Below are positions 1-5,015 of a stretch of 5,015 bases of DNA, in pieces. Position 1 is the stretch's first letter. Each line of letters begins with the position of its first letter. Below the pieces are notes generated by a model. The model searched no databases. It was not told the DNA's origin and was given only the letters and a program-made list of their open reading frames with translations. Source of the DNA: an uncultured Alistipes sp. (GTDB lineage: Bacteria; Bacteroidota; Bacteroidia; Bacteroidales; Rikenellaceae); contig CAAGGY010000035.1 in NCBI GenBank assembly GCA_900769525.1, positions 1-5,015 of the forward strand, given 5' to 3'. The translations under genes and the position numbers were made by a program.

Positions 1-279
1 GCTAGTTAGGCTGCTGCAATTCCAGAATACATCCACTCCAATGCTAGTTACACTATTAGGAATAGTATATGAAGTCAATCCCGCTGGAGCAAATGCAATT
101 AGTTCACCATCTATGATTAAGCATCTACCATCGCTTGATGCATACTTGCCCTTAAACGATTTTAGGCTGCTACAACCTGAGAATGCATGCCAAGCAATGC
201 TAGTTACGCTATTAGGAATAGTAATGCTAGTTAGGCTGCTGCAACTACGGAATGCTAAAACTCCAATGCTTGTTACGCT
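1..279 (-). repeat. DNA-level repeats coding for the LRR units
   Basis: The LRR repeats are also nearly identical as DNA. Positions 40-67 and 196-223 match over 28 bases with one mismatch, 156 bases (52 codons) apart. Positions 1-19 and 226-244 are identical. A third, more diverged copy of the VTSI segment is at 265-279. Spacings are whole codons, so unequal recombination between copies would keep the reading frame and change the number of repeats. Confidence 0.8.
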
Positions 280-465
280 ATCCCTAAATTTTAGTACTCC
301 TCGACCATTATTATAGCTATTTGAAACCAAATCGTTATCGTTGAAAGATATCGTTCTTCCATCGGTCGTTGTGTACCAAATCTCATTATCAGGCGGTGTC
401 TGCGCCGAGGCAGTAGCAACAGCTGCCACTAAGCACACGATAAGCGTAAAAAGTTTGCGTAGCAT
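1..465 (-). CDS. Secreted BspA-type leucine-rich repeat protein (partial, C-terminus off left edge)
   Basis: The visible part is 155 residues, open to the edge without a stop. Residues 1-21 form a type I signal peptide: M-L-R-K, a hydrophobic core of about residues 5-17, then A-S-A before Gln22, so the product should be exported. C11 follows L-I-V and does not make a good lipobox. From about residue 62 there are BspA/LRR_5 repeats built on SVTSIG..AF..CSSLTSITIPN, at about residues 63-85, 86-104 and 138-155. They are interrupted at residues 105-133 by the insertion typical of this family (SSDGRCLIIDGELIAFAPAG), a short hairpin between repeats. Family members are surface or secreted proteins implicated in adhesion and protein binding; the partner here is unknown. 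The ATG is chosen because it directly precedes the signal peptide. Codon use (AGC, CTA, ACT, ATT) differs from the GAG/CTC/TCG-rich genes to the right, partly because of the repeats. Confidence 0.9.
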   Translation of the reverse strand, partial: MLRKLFTLIVCLVAAVATASAQTPPDNEIWYTTTDGRTISFNDNDLVSNSYNNGRGVLKFRDSVTSIGVLAFRSCSSLTSITIPNSVTSIAWHAFSGCSSLKSFKGKYASSDGRCLIIDGELIAFAPAGLTSYTIPNSVTSIGVDVFWNCSSLTS

Positions 466-508
466 ATCGAGTAGTTGATATTGGGTAGTTATACTTAATA
501 TATACTTA

Positions 509-516
509 CAAATATA
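509..516 (-). promoter_or_regulatory. Putative -7 box of the LRR gene
   Basis: Read on the minus strand this is TATATTTG, a full match to the Bacteroidota -7 consensus TAnnTTTG. It lies 44 bases upstream of the ATG at 465, giving a leader of roughly 37 bases. The only TTG upstream (minus strand, 542-540) leaves a 23-base spacer, longer than the usual 19-21, so the -33 element is weak or absent. Confidence 0.5.
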
Positions 517-558
517 GTAAAAAAATAGGTTCATGGTAGCAACCTGAGAAATAATTTC

Positions 559-566
559 TAACTTTG
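559..566 (+). promoter_or_regulatory. Putative -7 box of the PfoR-family gene
   Basis: TAACTTTG matches the Bacteroidota -7 consensus TAnnTTTG. It predicts transcription starting near 573 and a very short leader of about 15 bases before the ATG at 588. No convincing TTTG is found 19-21 bases upstream. With the minus-strand box at 509-516 it makes the 122-base gap 466-587 a divergent promoter region; I see nothing else in that gap. Confidence 0.5.
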
Positions 567-587
567 TGTTAGTAAAACCTAATAACT

Positions 588-1628
588 ATGGCAAAATCAC
601 AGAAAACTGAGCAAAAAACAAAGCAGCCGCTAGCAAAGCGATTGTTCGATACCTATGTTATCGACGCCCTTAGCTATATGGCAATGGGTTTGTTCGCCTC
701 GCTAATTTTGGGCCTTATCATCAAGCAGCTATCGCTTATCCCTGGTCTCGATGTGTTGGAGGATATAGCAAAACTTCTGCAGTCGCCGCCAGTTGTTGGT
801 GGCTCTATCGGTTTGGCTATCGGCTTCGGTCTTAAGCGTGATCCGCTTGTTACTATCTCGGCTGTTGCTGTGGGTGCTTTGGGTTATCAGTTTGGTGGCC
901 CTGTGGGTGCCTATCTCAGCTCGATTGTAGGCATTGAGCTAAGCTCGTTAGTGTCGAAGCGCACGCCTGTCGATATTATTCTCACGCCACTTGTTGCCGT
1001 TGTTGCGGGTGGTCTCTTTGCCAAGTATTGCTGTGCTCCAATCAACGAGTGGATGATGACGCTCGGCGTGGTTATCGAGCGTGCTACGCAACTTAATCCA
1101 TTTATTATGGGCGTTGTTGTCTCAGTTATGGTGGGTTGCATTTTGACTTTGCCTATTAGCTCGGCTGCGCTGTGTATCTCGATAGGTATCAGTGGCTTAG
1201 CGGCAGGCGCTGCTACGGTGGGCTGCTGTGCTCAGATGATAGGCTTTGCCGTTATCAGCTTCAAGGATAATGGCTTTGGAGGTCTTGTGTCGCAGGGTCT
1301 CGGCACGTCGATGTTGCAGATTGGTAACATCGCTCGCAAGCCGATTATTTGGCTCGCTCCGACGCTTGCGTCTGCAATACTTGGCCCTGTGTCGACAATG
1401 TGGCTCAAGATGACGAACAGTGCTGCCGGTGCGGGTATGGGTACTGCGGGCCTTGTGGGTCCTATTGGCTGCTGGGATACTATGGCTGCAACGACTGACC
1501 ATACGCTGCTCCTTACTGAGATTATCGGCCTATATTTTGTCGCTCCAGCAGTGCTGAGCCTCGCTATTCACTACGTCATGAAGCGCCTCGGCTGGGTTAA
1601 GGCTGGCGATATGGCGCTGAAGCGATAG
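588..1628 (+). CDS. PfoR / PTS_EIIC_2 family multi-span membrane protein
   Basis: The 346-residue product has a basic, Lys/Gln-rich cytoplasmic N-terminus (residues 1-19) followed by about eight to ten hydrophobic segments, near 27-50, 68-82, 87-115, 127-147, 171-193, 195-224, 252-273, 280-295 and 308-331. The run from N170-P171 through LPISSAA, SGLAAGAATVGCCAQMIGF, SFKDNG, QGLGTSM and AAGAGMGTAGLVG is the hallmark of the PTS_EIIC_2 family (COG3641, type member PfoR of Clostridium perfringens), and the length fits. The family is named for similarity to PTS permease IIC domains and for a reported effect on perfringolysin expression, but no transported substrate is established. No EIIA, EIIB, HPr or sugar gene is adjacent. 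The ATG at 588 is the first in frame and lies 21 bases after the putative -7 box. It appears monocistronic, followed by a hairpin at 1651. Confidence 0.85.
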   Translation: MAKSQKTEQKTKQPLAKRLFDTYVIDALSYMAMGLFASLILGLIIKQLSLIPGLDVLEDIAKLLQSPPVVGGSIGLAIGFGLKRDPLVTISAVAVGALGYQFGGPVGAYLSSIVGIELSSLVSKRTPVDIILTPLVAVVAGGLFAKYCCAPINEWMMTLGVVIERATQLNPFIMGVVVSVMVGCILTLPISSAALCISIGISGLAAGAATVGCCAQMIGFAVISFKDNGFGGLVSQGLGTSMLQIGNIARKPIIWLAPTLASAILGPVSTMWLKMTNSAAGAGMGTAGLVGPIGCWDTMAATTDHTLLLTEIIGLYFVAPAVLSLAIHYVMKRLGWVKAGDMALKR

Positions 1629-1650
1629 GGTGACTCAAACATCAAAAAAA

Positions 1651-1681
1651 TATTCCCGACTACGCCGTGTGGTCGGGAATA
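1651..1681. terminator. Hairpin terminator between convergent genes, strongest for the minus strand
   Basis: A 10-base perfect stem pairs 1651-1660 with 1672-1681 and can extend by three pairs (one a wobble) to a 5-base loop at 1664-1668. On the minus strand the stem is followed by seven consecutive T (complement of A 1644-1650), a textbook intrinsic terminator for the operon whose last stop is at 1687-1689. On the plus strand the downstream CTCTTTT is a poorer U-tract, so termination of the PfoR-family transcript is plausible but weaker. Confidence 0.85.
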
Positions 1682-1686
1682 CTCTT

Positions 1687-2305
1687 TTATACGAGCTCTA
1701 CTCTCTCCTCTGATATCTCGCAACTCTGGCCATCGAGAATTGTGAAGTGTTGCACGATGACCCTACCTTGGTGTATGCTGTCTGCGATTATGAGATTGTT
1801 GAAGTCTATCTCGTTGCCAAGGCTCTCTAAGAGGCTGACGTTTAGCGTTGTCGATGCTATGCTTCGCCATGTTGAGTCTTGCATCGAGTAGGCCGAATAG
1901 TCGCCCCATGATGAGTCGTTGTTGTTTGCGCTATGGGTGTAGACTCCATACTCATCTTTGCCGTCGAGGTCGACATCGCCGAGCAGTGTTAGGTGGCTTA
2001 GACGACGTGATGACCTCTTGGGTGATATGCTCTTGTTGTCGAACGCCACGATATAGCTCTCCTCAATCTCTTTGTTGAGCGTTGTTGAGTCGCCTGATAT
2101 TGTCTGCTTGGGGATGTGATAGAGTGTTGCACAATCCATCTCTCCGTCGCCATTGAAGTCGCCATTTATGCTCTGCAAAGCCTCCATTTGTGGGCCTATG
2201 TCGTTTGCCTCAGACTCTGTCGTGCTATCACTCTTCGTTGTTGTGAGTGGCGAGCAGGCGGCAAGCAGAAGTAAAATTTGGCGTAAGTATGGGTGCGAGT
2301 CTCAT
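1687..2305 (-). CDS. Putative lipoprotein with two Asp-rich (FG-GAP/EF-hand-like) loops; apparent 1-base frameshift in signal peptide
   Basis: Last gene of the three-gene minus operon. The long frame is open from 2301 to the stop at 1687-1689 and encodes a lipobox, LLLLAAC with Cys at 2254-2256, then a Ser/Thr-rich linker and a roughly 165-residue domain. That frame has no ATG, GTG or TTG before the lipobox; its first ATG (2185-2187) would give 166 residues with no export signal. An ATG at 2303-2305, three bases after the upstream stop, is the natural start but is one frame off and would stop after 25 codons. Removing one C from the CCC at 2291-2293 (minus strand) joins them into MRLAPYLRQILLLLAAC and a product of about 205 residues. 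Counting from the 2187 ATG, D10-F-N-G-D-G-E-M-D18 and D71-V-D-L-D-G-K-D-E79 are calcium-type loops as in FG-GAP/VCBS or dockerin repeats. Exact family not recognised. It may be a real frameshift, a sequencing error, or a protein using an unusual start. Confidence 0.65.
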
Positions 2306-2308
2306 AGT

Positions 2309-2731
2309 TTAATTATTTTGCCCTTTTGCACTGCTCTCTCGCAATAGTCGTGATATCTCGGCAATGCTGCGAAATAGCGCCCATGAGGTGAGTGATGTCA
2401 AGAATATCGCTACGCACGAAACTATTGATAACGTGGTGGTATTCTGGATGTTGAAGTCGATAAACTTTGGCGCAATAAGTGCGGCAATGCTGAAAAATAT
2501 ACCCAGGATAAGAGTTATGTCGGCAGCGTAGATAAGCACCGTCTCACGGAAGAGATATATCTTCTTCTGTTGCGCTGACTCCTCTGTCAGTTGCTCGATT
2601 ACTATAACCTCCTCGTTGTTTTCAAGCTCCACCTCTTCAGGGCGCTCGGCACCGCATATTGGGCACTTATCAAGTTCGCCATGCACGCCTCTGTTGCAGT
2701 TGCGGCAGAGCCAGTTTTTCTCTGTTGTCAT
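2309..2731 (-). CDS. Zinc-ribbon protein with two transmembrane segments
   Basis: The product has 140 residues. Residues 9-26 hold a zinc ribbon, C9-x2-C12 and C23-x2-C26 in the setting LCRNCNRG and KCPICGAE, as in rubredoxin-like or zinc-ribbon membrane proteins. An acidic stretch follows (about 29-52, rich in Glu), then hydrophobic segments at about 65-87 and 99-120 separated by a short loop, and a basic C-terminal tail. With both ends charged and two spans, the ribbon and the tail probably face the cytoplasm. Members of this broad class are mostly uncharacterised; I do not recognise a specific family and assign no function. The gene starts 12 bases after the stop of the Cys-rich membrane protein gene and ends 3 bases before the ATG of the lipoprotein gene, so all three are surely co-transcribed. 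No Shine-Dalgarno sequence is seen. Confidence 0.8.
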   Translation of the reverse strand: MTTEKNWLCRNCNRGVHGELDKCPICGAERPEEVELENNEEVIVIEQLTEESAQQKKIYLFRETVLIYAADITLILGIFFSIAALIAPKFIDFNIQNTTTLSIVSCVAIFLTSLTSWALFRSIAEISRLLRESSAKGQNN

Positions 2732-2743
2732 CGTCGTGCGTGG

Positions 2744-2992
2744 TTACGAATGTGTAATGTCGCAACCTGCGCAGTTGCCCGTGCAGATGCTATCCTCGTC
2801 GCAGTCGTTAAGGCCCATATCCTCACGAGTCTCCTGAACGGCGCACTTGATACCCATCTTCTGCATATTTGGGTTGGTCGAAATCTCCGACTGAATGTGA
2901 TGACCTTTAATAAGGTATGTTAGCGACATTGCAACGACAAAAAATCCTACTACGGCGACCGCTGCAATGATTGTGACAAGTAATGTTGACAT
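2744..2992 (-). CDS. Small single-span membrane protein with C-terminal cysteine cluster
   Basis: The product has 82 residues and is the first gene of the minus operon. Residues 4-28 form one hydrophobic segment directly at the N-terminus, followed by KGHH, so it is more likely a membrane anchor than a cleaved signal. The tail has five cysteines: C50 in the segment KMGIKCA, C64, and C70-T-G-N-C74-A-G-C77 at the end, surrounded by acidic residues. Such a cluster suggests binding of a metal or an iron-sulfur cluster. The C-x3-C-x2-C spacing equals that of radical SAM enzymes, but no such catalytic domain is present. It resembles small Bacteroidales membrane proteins with an N-x-x-M-x-K-x-GI-x-C-A segment, from memory and unverified. 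It is not a clear NqrM. The ATG at 2992 is supported by the promoter at 3035-3066 and an A-rich leader. Confidence 0.78.
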   Translation of the reverse strand: MSTLLVTIIAAVAVVGFFVVAMSLTYLIKGHHIQSEISTNPNMQKMGIKCAVQETREDMGLNDCDEDSICTGNCAGCDITHS

Positions 2993-3005
2993 TGCTTTTG
3001 TTAAA

Positions 3006-3021
3006 AACTAAGTTTTTAGTT
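3006..3021. other. Small inverted repeat in the divergent promoter region
   Basis: AACTAA (3006-3011) and TTAGTT (3016-3021) are perfect inverted copies around a 4-base gap. It lies in the predicted leader of the minus operon and touches the -33 box of trkA. It could be an operator or a chance repeat in AT-rich DNA; the arms are short. Confidence 0.25.
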
Positions 3022-3050
3022 GGTTTTTCGGCTGCAAATTTATATATTTG
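3020..3050 (+). promoter_or_regulatory. Promoter of trkA (-33 TTG, 20-base spacer, -7 TATATTTG)
   Basis: TTG at 3020-3022 and TATATTTG at 3043-3050 fit the Bacteroidota sigma-ABfr consensus (TTTG/TTG, 19-21 bases, TAnnTTTG). Transcription would begin near 3057, leaving a leader of about 70 bases before the ATG at 3129. I see no strong structure or known riboswitch in that leader. Confidence 0.65.
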
Positions 3051-3066
3051 CGGTTGATTTTGCAAA
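3035..3066 (-). promoter_or_regulatory. Promoter of the Cys-rich membrane protein operon (-33 TTTG, 20-base spacer, -7 TAAATTTG)
   Basis: On the minus strand TTTG (3066-3063) and TAAATTTG (3042-3035) match both parts of the Bacteroidota promoter with a 20-base spacer. Transcription would start near 3028, about 36 bases before the ATG at 2992. The box abuts the opposite-strand -7 box of trkA, so the two promoters overlap almost completely. Confidence 0.65.
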
Positions 3067-3128
3067 TGTTATAGCTCGTTGTTAGATGACGGCTGTATAT
3101 AATTGTTTTATACTTACTTGGTTAGTGT

Positions 3129-4466
3129 ATGAAGATTATTATCGCAGGTGCTGGAGATATGGGTACGCATCTTGCCAAGATGCTTAGTGGTAATGGCCAC
3201 GAAATCACCGTTGTTGATGTCGACTCTAAGGCTTTGGCCGAAATCGACAGCCTTGTCGATGTTGTAACTGTCGAGGGCGACACCACGCAGTTCTCAGTGT
3301 TGCGTAAGTCGGGCGTTAGAAAGTGTGACCTCTTTATCGCTGTGCGCTCGGTCGAGAACGATAATATCCTCTCGGCTGTTGTGGCTAAGCAGATGGGTGC
3401 AAAGAAGGCCATCGCTCGTGTCGATAGTAGTGAGTACCTCGAGCCTAATAGTAAGGAGGTCTTCATCGATATGGGTATCGACTATATCTTCTACCCAGAG
3501 CATATCGCAGCACGCGAGGTTATCAACCTCCTTGGCCATACATCTACAACCGAGTATGTAGAGTTCTCTGGTGGCAAACTCTCGTTGGTTGCCTTCCGCT
3601 TGGAGCTCACCTCGCCACTTCTTGGCACTAAGGTTATTGACGATAGCATTGATGAGGATATCGACTATCGCACTGTTGCCATTGTGCGAGGCTCGCAGAC
3701 AATCATCCCTAAGCCCGATGACCACTATGAGGAGGGCGACATGGTCTATGTTATCGCTCGTAATAACGCCACGCAGCGTGTACTTGAGCAGTCGGGACGC
3801 AACGAGGTTACTATTCGCAATATGATGATTCTCGGTGGTTCACGCATCGGTGTTCGTATTGCATCGGAGTTGCAAAACGATGTCAACGTCAAGCTCGTTG
3901 ATTATAATGCAGAGAAGGCCTTCCGCCTTGCTGAGTTTCTTGATAAGACGTTGATTATCAATGAGGATGGTCGTGATACTGAGGCTATGCTCGAGGAGGA
4001 TATCGCAGGTATGGATGCCTTCGTGGCTGTTACAGGTCGTAGCGAGACTAATATTCTTGCTGCGATGCTTGCTAAGCGTATGGGTGTTAAGAAGGTTATC
4101 GCCGAGGTTGAGAACATCAACTATATCTCGTTGGCAGAGAGTATCGGTGTCGACACCATCATCAATAAGAAGTTTATCACTGCGTCGAACATCTTCCGCT
4201 TCACTATGGCCACTGATGTTCAGACTGTTAAGTGCTTGACAGGTAGCCAATCTGAAGTTATGGAGTTTATCGTCAAACCTAACTCCCCAGCTACCAAGGG
4301 CACAATCAAGGAGATTGGCTTGCCCGAAGATGCTATCATCGGCGGTGTTGTGCGTGGCGATAGAGTCTTTATTGCAGTCGACGACACACGTATCAATGCC
4401 TACGATAGGGTTGTGGTCTTCTCGATGCCAGAGTCGGTGATGCGTGTCGCTGAGTACTTTAATTAG
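3129..4466 (+). CDS. trkA: TrkA, NAD-binding regulatory subunit of Trk potassium uptake
   Basis: The 445-residue length is typical of full TrkA. It has the expected tandem layout RCK_N-RCK_C-RCK_N-RCK_C. The first Rossmann domain starts with G7-A-G-D-M-G12 and has the ribose-binding acid D30 at the end of strand 2 (TVVDVD). RCK_C 1 is about residues 140-225. The second Rossmann unit starts at G236-G-S-R-I-G241 with an acid in KLVDYN, and RCK_C 2 covers about 370-445. TrkA is a cytoplasmic ring-forming protein that binds nucleotides (NAD(H), ATP/ADP) and gates the TrkH/TrkG potassium channel. The first domain keeps a classical GxGxxG; the second has GGSRIG, also usual in TrkA. No trkH lies next door in the window. 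The start is supported by the promoter at 3020-3050 and the Rossmann motif right after Met1. The gene probably continues into the kinase gene. Confidence 0.95.
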   Translation: MKIIIAGAGDMGTHLAKMLSGNGHEITVVDVDSKALAEIDSLVDVVTVEGDTTQFSVLRKSGVRKCDLFIAVRSVENDNILSAVVAKQMGAKKAIARVDSSEYLEPNSKEVFIDMGIDYIFYPEHIAAREVINLLGHTSTTEYVEFSGGKLSLVAFRLELTSPLLGTKVIDDSIDEDIDYRTVAIVRGSQTIIPKPDDHYEEGDMVYVIARNNATQRVLEQSGRNEVTIRNMMILGGSRIGVRIASELQNDVNVKLVDYNAEKAFRLAEFLDKTLIINEDGRDTEAMLEEDIAGMDAFVAVTGRSETNILAAMLAKRMGVKKVIAEVENINYISLAESIGVDTIINKKFITASNIFRFTMATDVQTVKCLTGSQSEVMEFIVKPNSPATKGTIKEIGLPEDAIIGGVVRGDRVFIAVDDTRINAYDRVVVFSMPESVMRVAEYFN

Positions 4467-4480
4467 TTGAAAATAAGATA

Positions 4481-4501
4481 ATAAAATATAAAATATAAAA
4501 T
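4481..4501 (+). repeat. Three perfect 7-base tandem repeats before the kinase gene
   Basis: ATAAAAT occurs three times in direct succession at 4481-4487, 4488-4494 and 4495-4501. The array ends 10 bases before the kinase ATG, in the position of a ribosome-binding region. A/T-rich unstructured leaders help initiation in Bacteroidota, which use few Shine-Dalgarno sequences. There is no -7 match TAnnTTTG in the 45-base gap 4467-4511. Confidence 0.6.
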
Positions 4502-4511
4502 ACTAACCACT

Positions 4512-5015
4512 ATGTACATAGCTATTGCAGGTAATATCGGTAGCGGCAAGACGACGCTTACCGAGATACTTACCAAACGTTATGGTGCCAAGGCCTACTA
4601 TGAGAACCTCGCTAACCCCTATATTAGCGACTTCTACGAGGATATGGGACGCTGGTCGTTCCACCTCCAGCTATGGTTCTTGGGTAGTCGTATTCAGCAG
4701 ACTCTTGAGATGCTTGCTGACGGCTCGGAGAATATCGTGCAGGACCGTACGATTTATGAGGATGCCCACATCTTTGCCAACAACCTTCACGCCATGGGCC
4801 TTATGGCCAGCCGTGACTTCGATACCTATATGAAGATGTTTAACATCGAGCAGGACCTGCTTCCTAAGCCCGATGTGCTCATCTATCTTAAGGCAAGTGT
4901 GCCTACGCTCATCTCGCAGATTAAGATGCGTGGAAGGGAGTATGAGCAGAATATCGACGAGGAGTATCTAAATCGTCTTAACGACAAGTATAACCACTGG
5001 ATTGAGAATGTCTAC
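4512..5015 (+). CDS. Deoxynucleoside kinase, dNK family (partial, C-terminus off right edge)
   Basis: The visible 168 residues are in frame to the edge; family members are about 205 residues, so roughly 35-40 are missing. It phosphorylates deoxynucleosides to monophosphates with ATP (salvage, cytoplasm). The P-loop is G7-N-I-G-S-G-K-T14. E31 in YYEN sits at the position of the catalytic glutamate, and NPYISDFYEDM-x-RWSFHLQ follows, with Q53 as the likely base-contacting glutamine. D78-R79 in QDRTIYED is the DR(S/T) motif, and R140-G-R142-E-Y-E is the arginine-rich LID. These are the features of PF01712, including the dCK/dGK-like enzymes of Bacteroidales. Preferred nucleoside (deoxyadenosine, deoxyguanosine or deoxycytidine) cannot be read from the sequence. 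The usual Pro after the catalytic Glu is Asn here. The ATG at 4512 places the P-loop at the N-terminus as expected. It lies 45 bases after trkA with no terminator between, so an operon is likely. Confidence 0.93.
   Translation, partial: MYIAIAGNIGSGKTTLTEILTKRYGAKAYYENLANPYISDFYEDMGRWSFHLQLWFLGSRIQQTLEMLADGSENIVQDRTIYEDAHIFANNLHAMGLMASRDFDTYMKMFNIEQDLLPKPDVLIYLKASVPTLISQIKMRGREYEQNIDEEYLNRLNDKYNHWIENVY

Noticed and set aside
1..279. Possible CRISPR-like array because of regular repeats
   Set aside because: The repeats are coding, spaced by whole codons, and translate to LRR units; there are no unique uniform spacers.
41..316. Plus-strand open frame of 91 codons with MLVTLLGIV repeats
   Set aside because: It is the antisense shadow of the LRR repeats; the minus strand has a signal peptide and canonical BspA repeats, and the plus frame has no family features.
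911..1502. Two minus-strand open frames inside the PfoR-family gene (911-1141, 1197-1502)
   Set aside because: They lie opposite a strongly conserved membrane protein and their translations show no domain or credible start context.
2591..2923. Plus-strand open frames across the minus operon
   Set aside because: The minus-strand genes here have zinc-ribbon and Cys-cluster motifs, membrane spans and tight spacing; the plus frames have none.
3057..3128. Possible riboswitch in the trkA leader (for example a c-di-AMP ydaO-type element)
   Set aside because: The leader is only about 70 bases, AT-rich and without a stable helix or recognisable conserved core.
3294..4250. Minus-strand and alternative plus-strand frames within trkA
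   Set aside because: All overlap the full-length TrkA, whose Rossmann motifs fix the true frame.
4525..4833. Plus-strand frame of 102 codons near the right end
   Set aside because: It is out of frame with the deoxynucleoside kinase, which has P-loop, DRT and RGR motifs.

Overview
The window looks like chromosomal DNA from a member of the Bacteroidota, probably order Bacteroidales. Start codons lack Shine-Dalgarno sequences and sit behind A/T-rich leaders. Upstream regions carry the phylum-specific -7 box TAnnTTTG, in one case each with a TTG or TTTG -33 box at 20 bp. The encoded families fit too: a secreted BspA-type leucine-rich repeat protein, a TrkA with two RCK units and a Bacteroidales-like deoxynucleoside kinase. 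Genus cannot be assigned from the sequence alone.

Layout. (1) 1-465, minus: the N-terminal 155 residues of a secreted BspA-type LRR protein, running off the left edge. (2) 466-587: a divergent promoter region. (3) 588-1628, plus: a PfoR/PTS_EIIC_2 family multi-membrane-span protein. (4) 1651-1681: a strong hairpin between convergent genes, with a T-tract best placed to stop the minus-strand operon. (5) 2992 down to 1687, minus: a compact three-gene cluster. Its members are a small one-span membrane protein with a C-terminal CxxxCxxC motif, a zinc-ribbon protein with two membrane spans, and a lipoprotein with two Asp-rich calcium-type loops. The lipoprotein's start codon and lipobox lie in different reading frames, an apparent 1-base frameshift. 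(6) 2993-3128: overlapping divergent promoters whose -7 boxes directly abut. (7) 3129-4466, plus: full-length TrkA. (8) 4512 to the right edge, plus: a deoxynucleoside kinase lacking about its last 35-40 residues.

How they work together. trkA and the kinase gene are probably co-transcribed: the gap is 45 bp, AT-rich, with no terminator. trkA and the Cys-rich membrane protein operon are driven from one shared promoter patch and may be expressed in competition. The three minus-strand products would all sit in or at the envelope, two of them with likely metal-binding cysteine clusters, so they could form an uncharacterised envelope module; this is inference from gene order. No mobile element, CRISPR array, tRNA or rRNA was seen.
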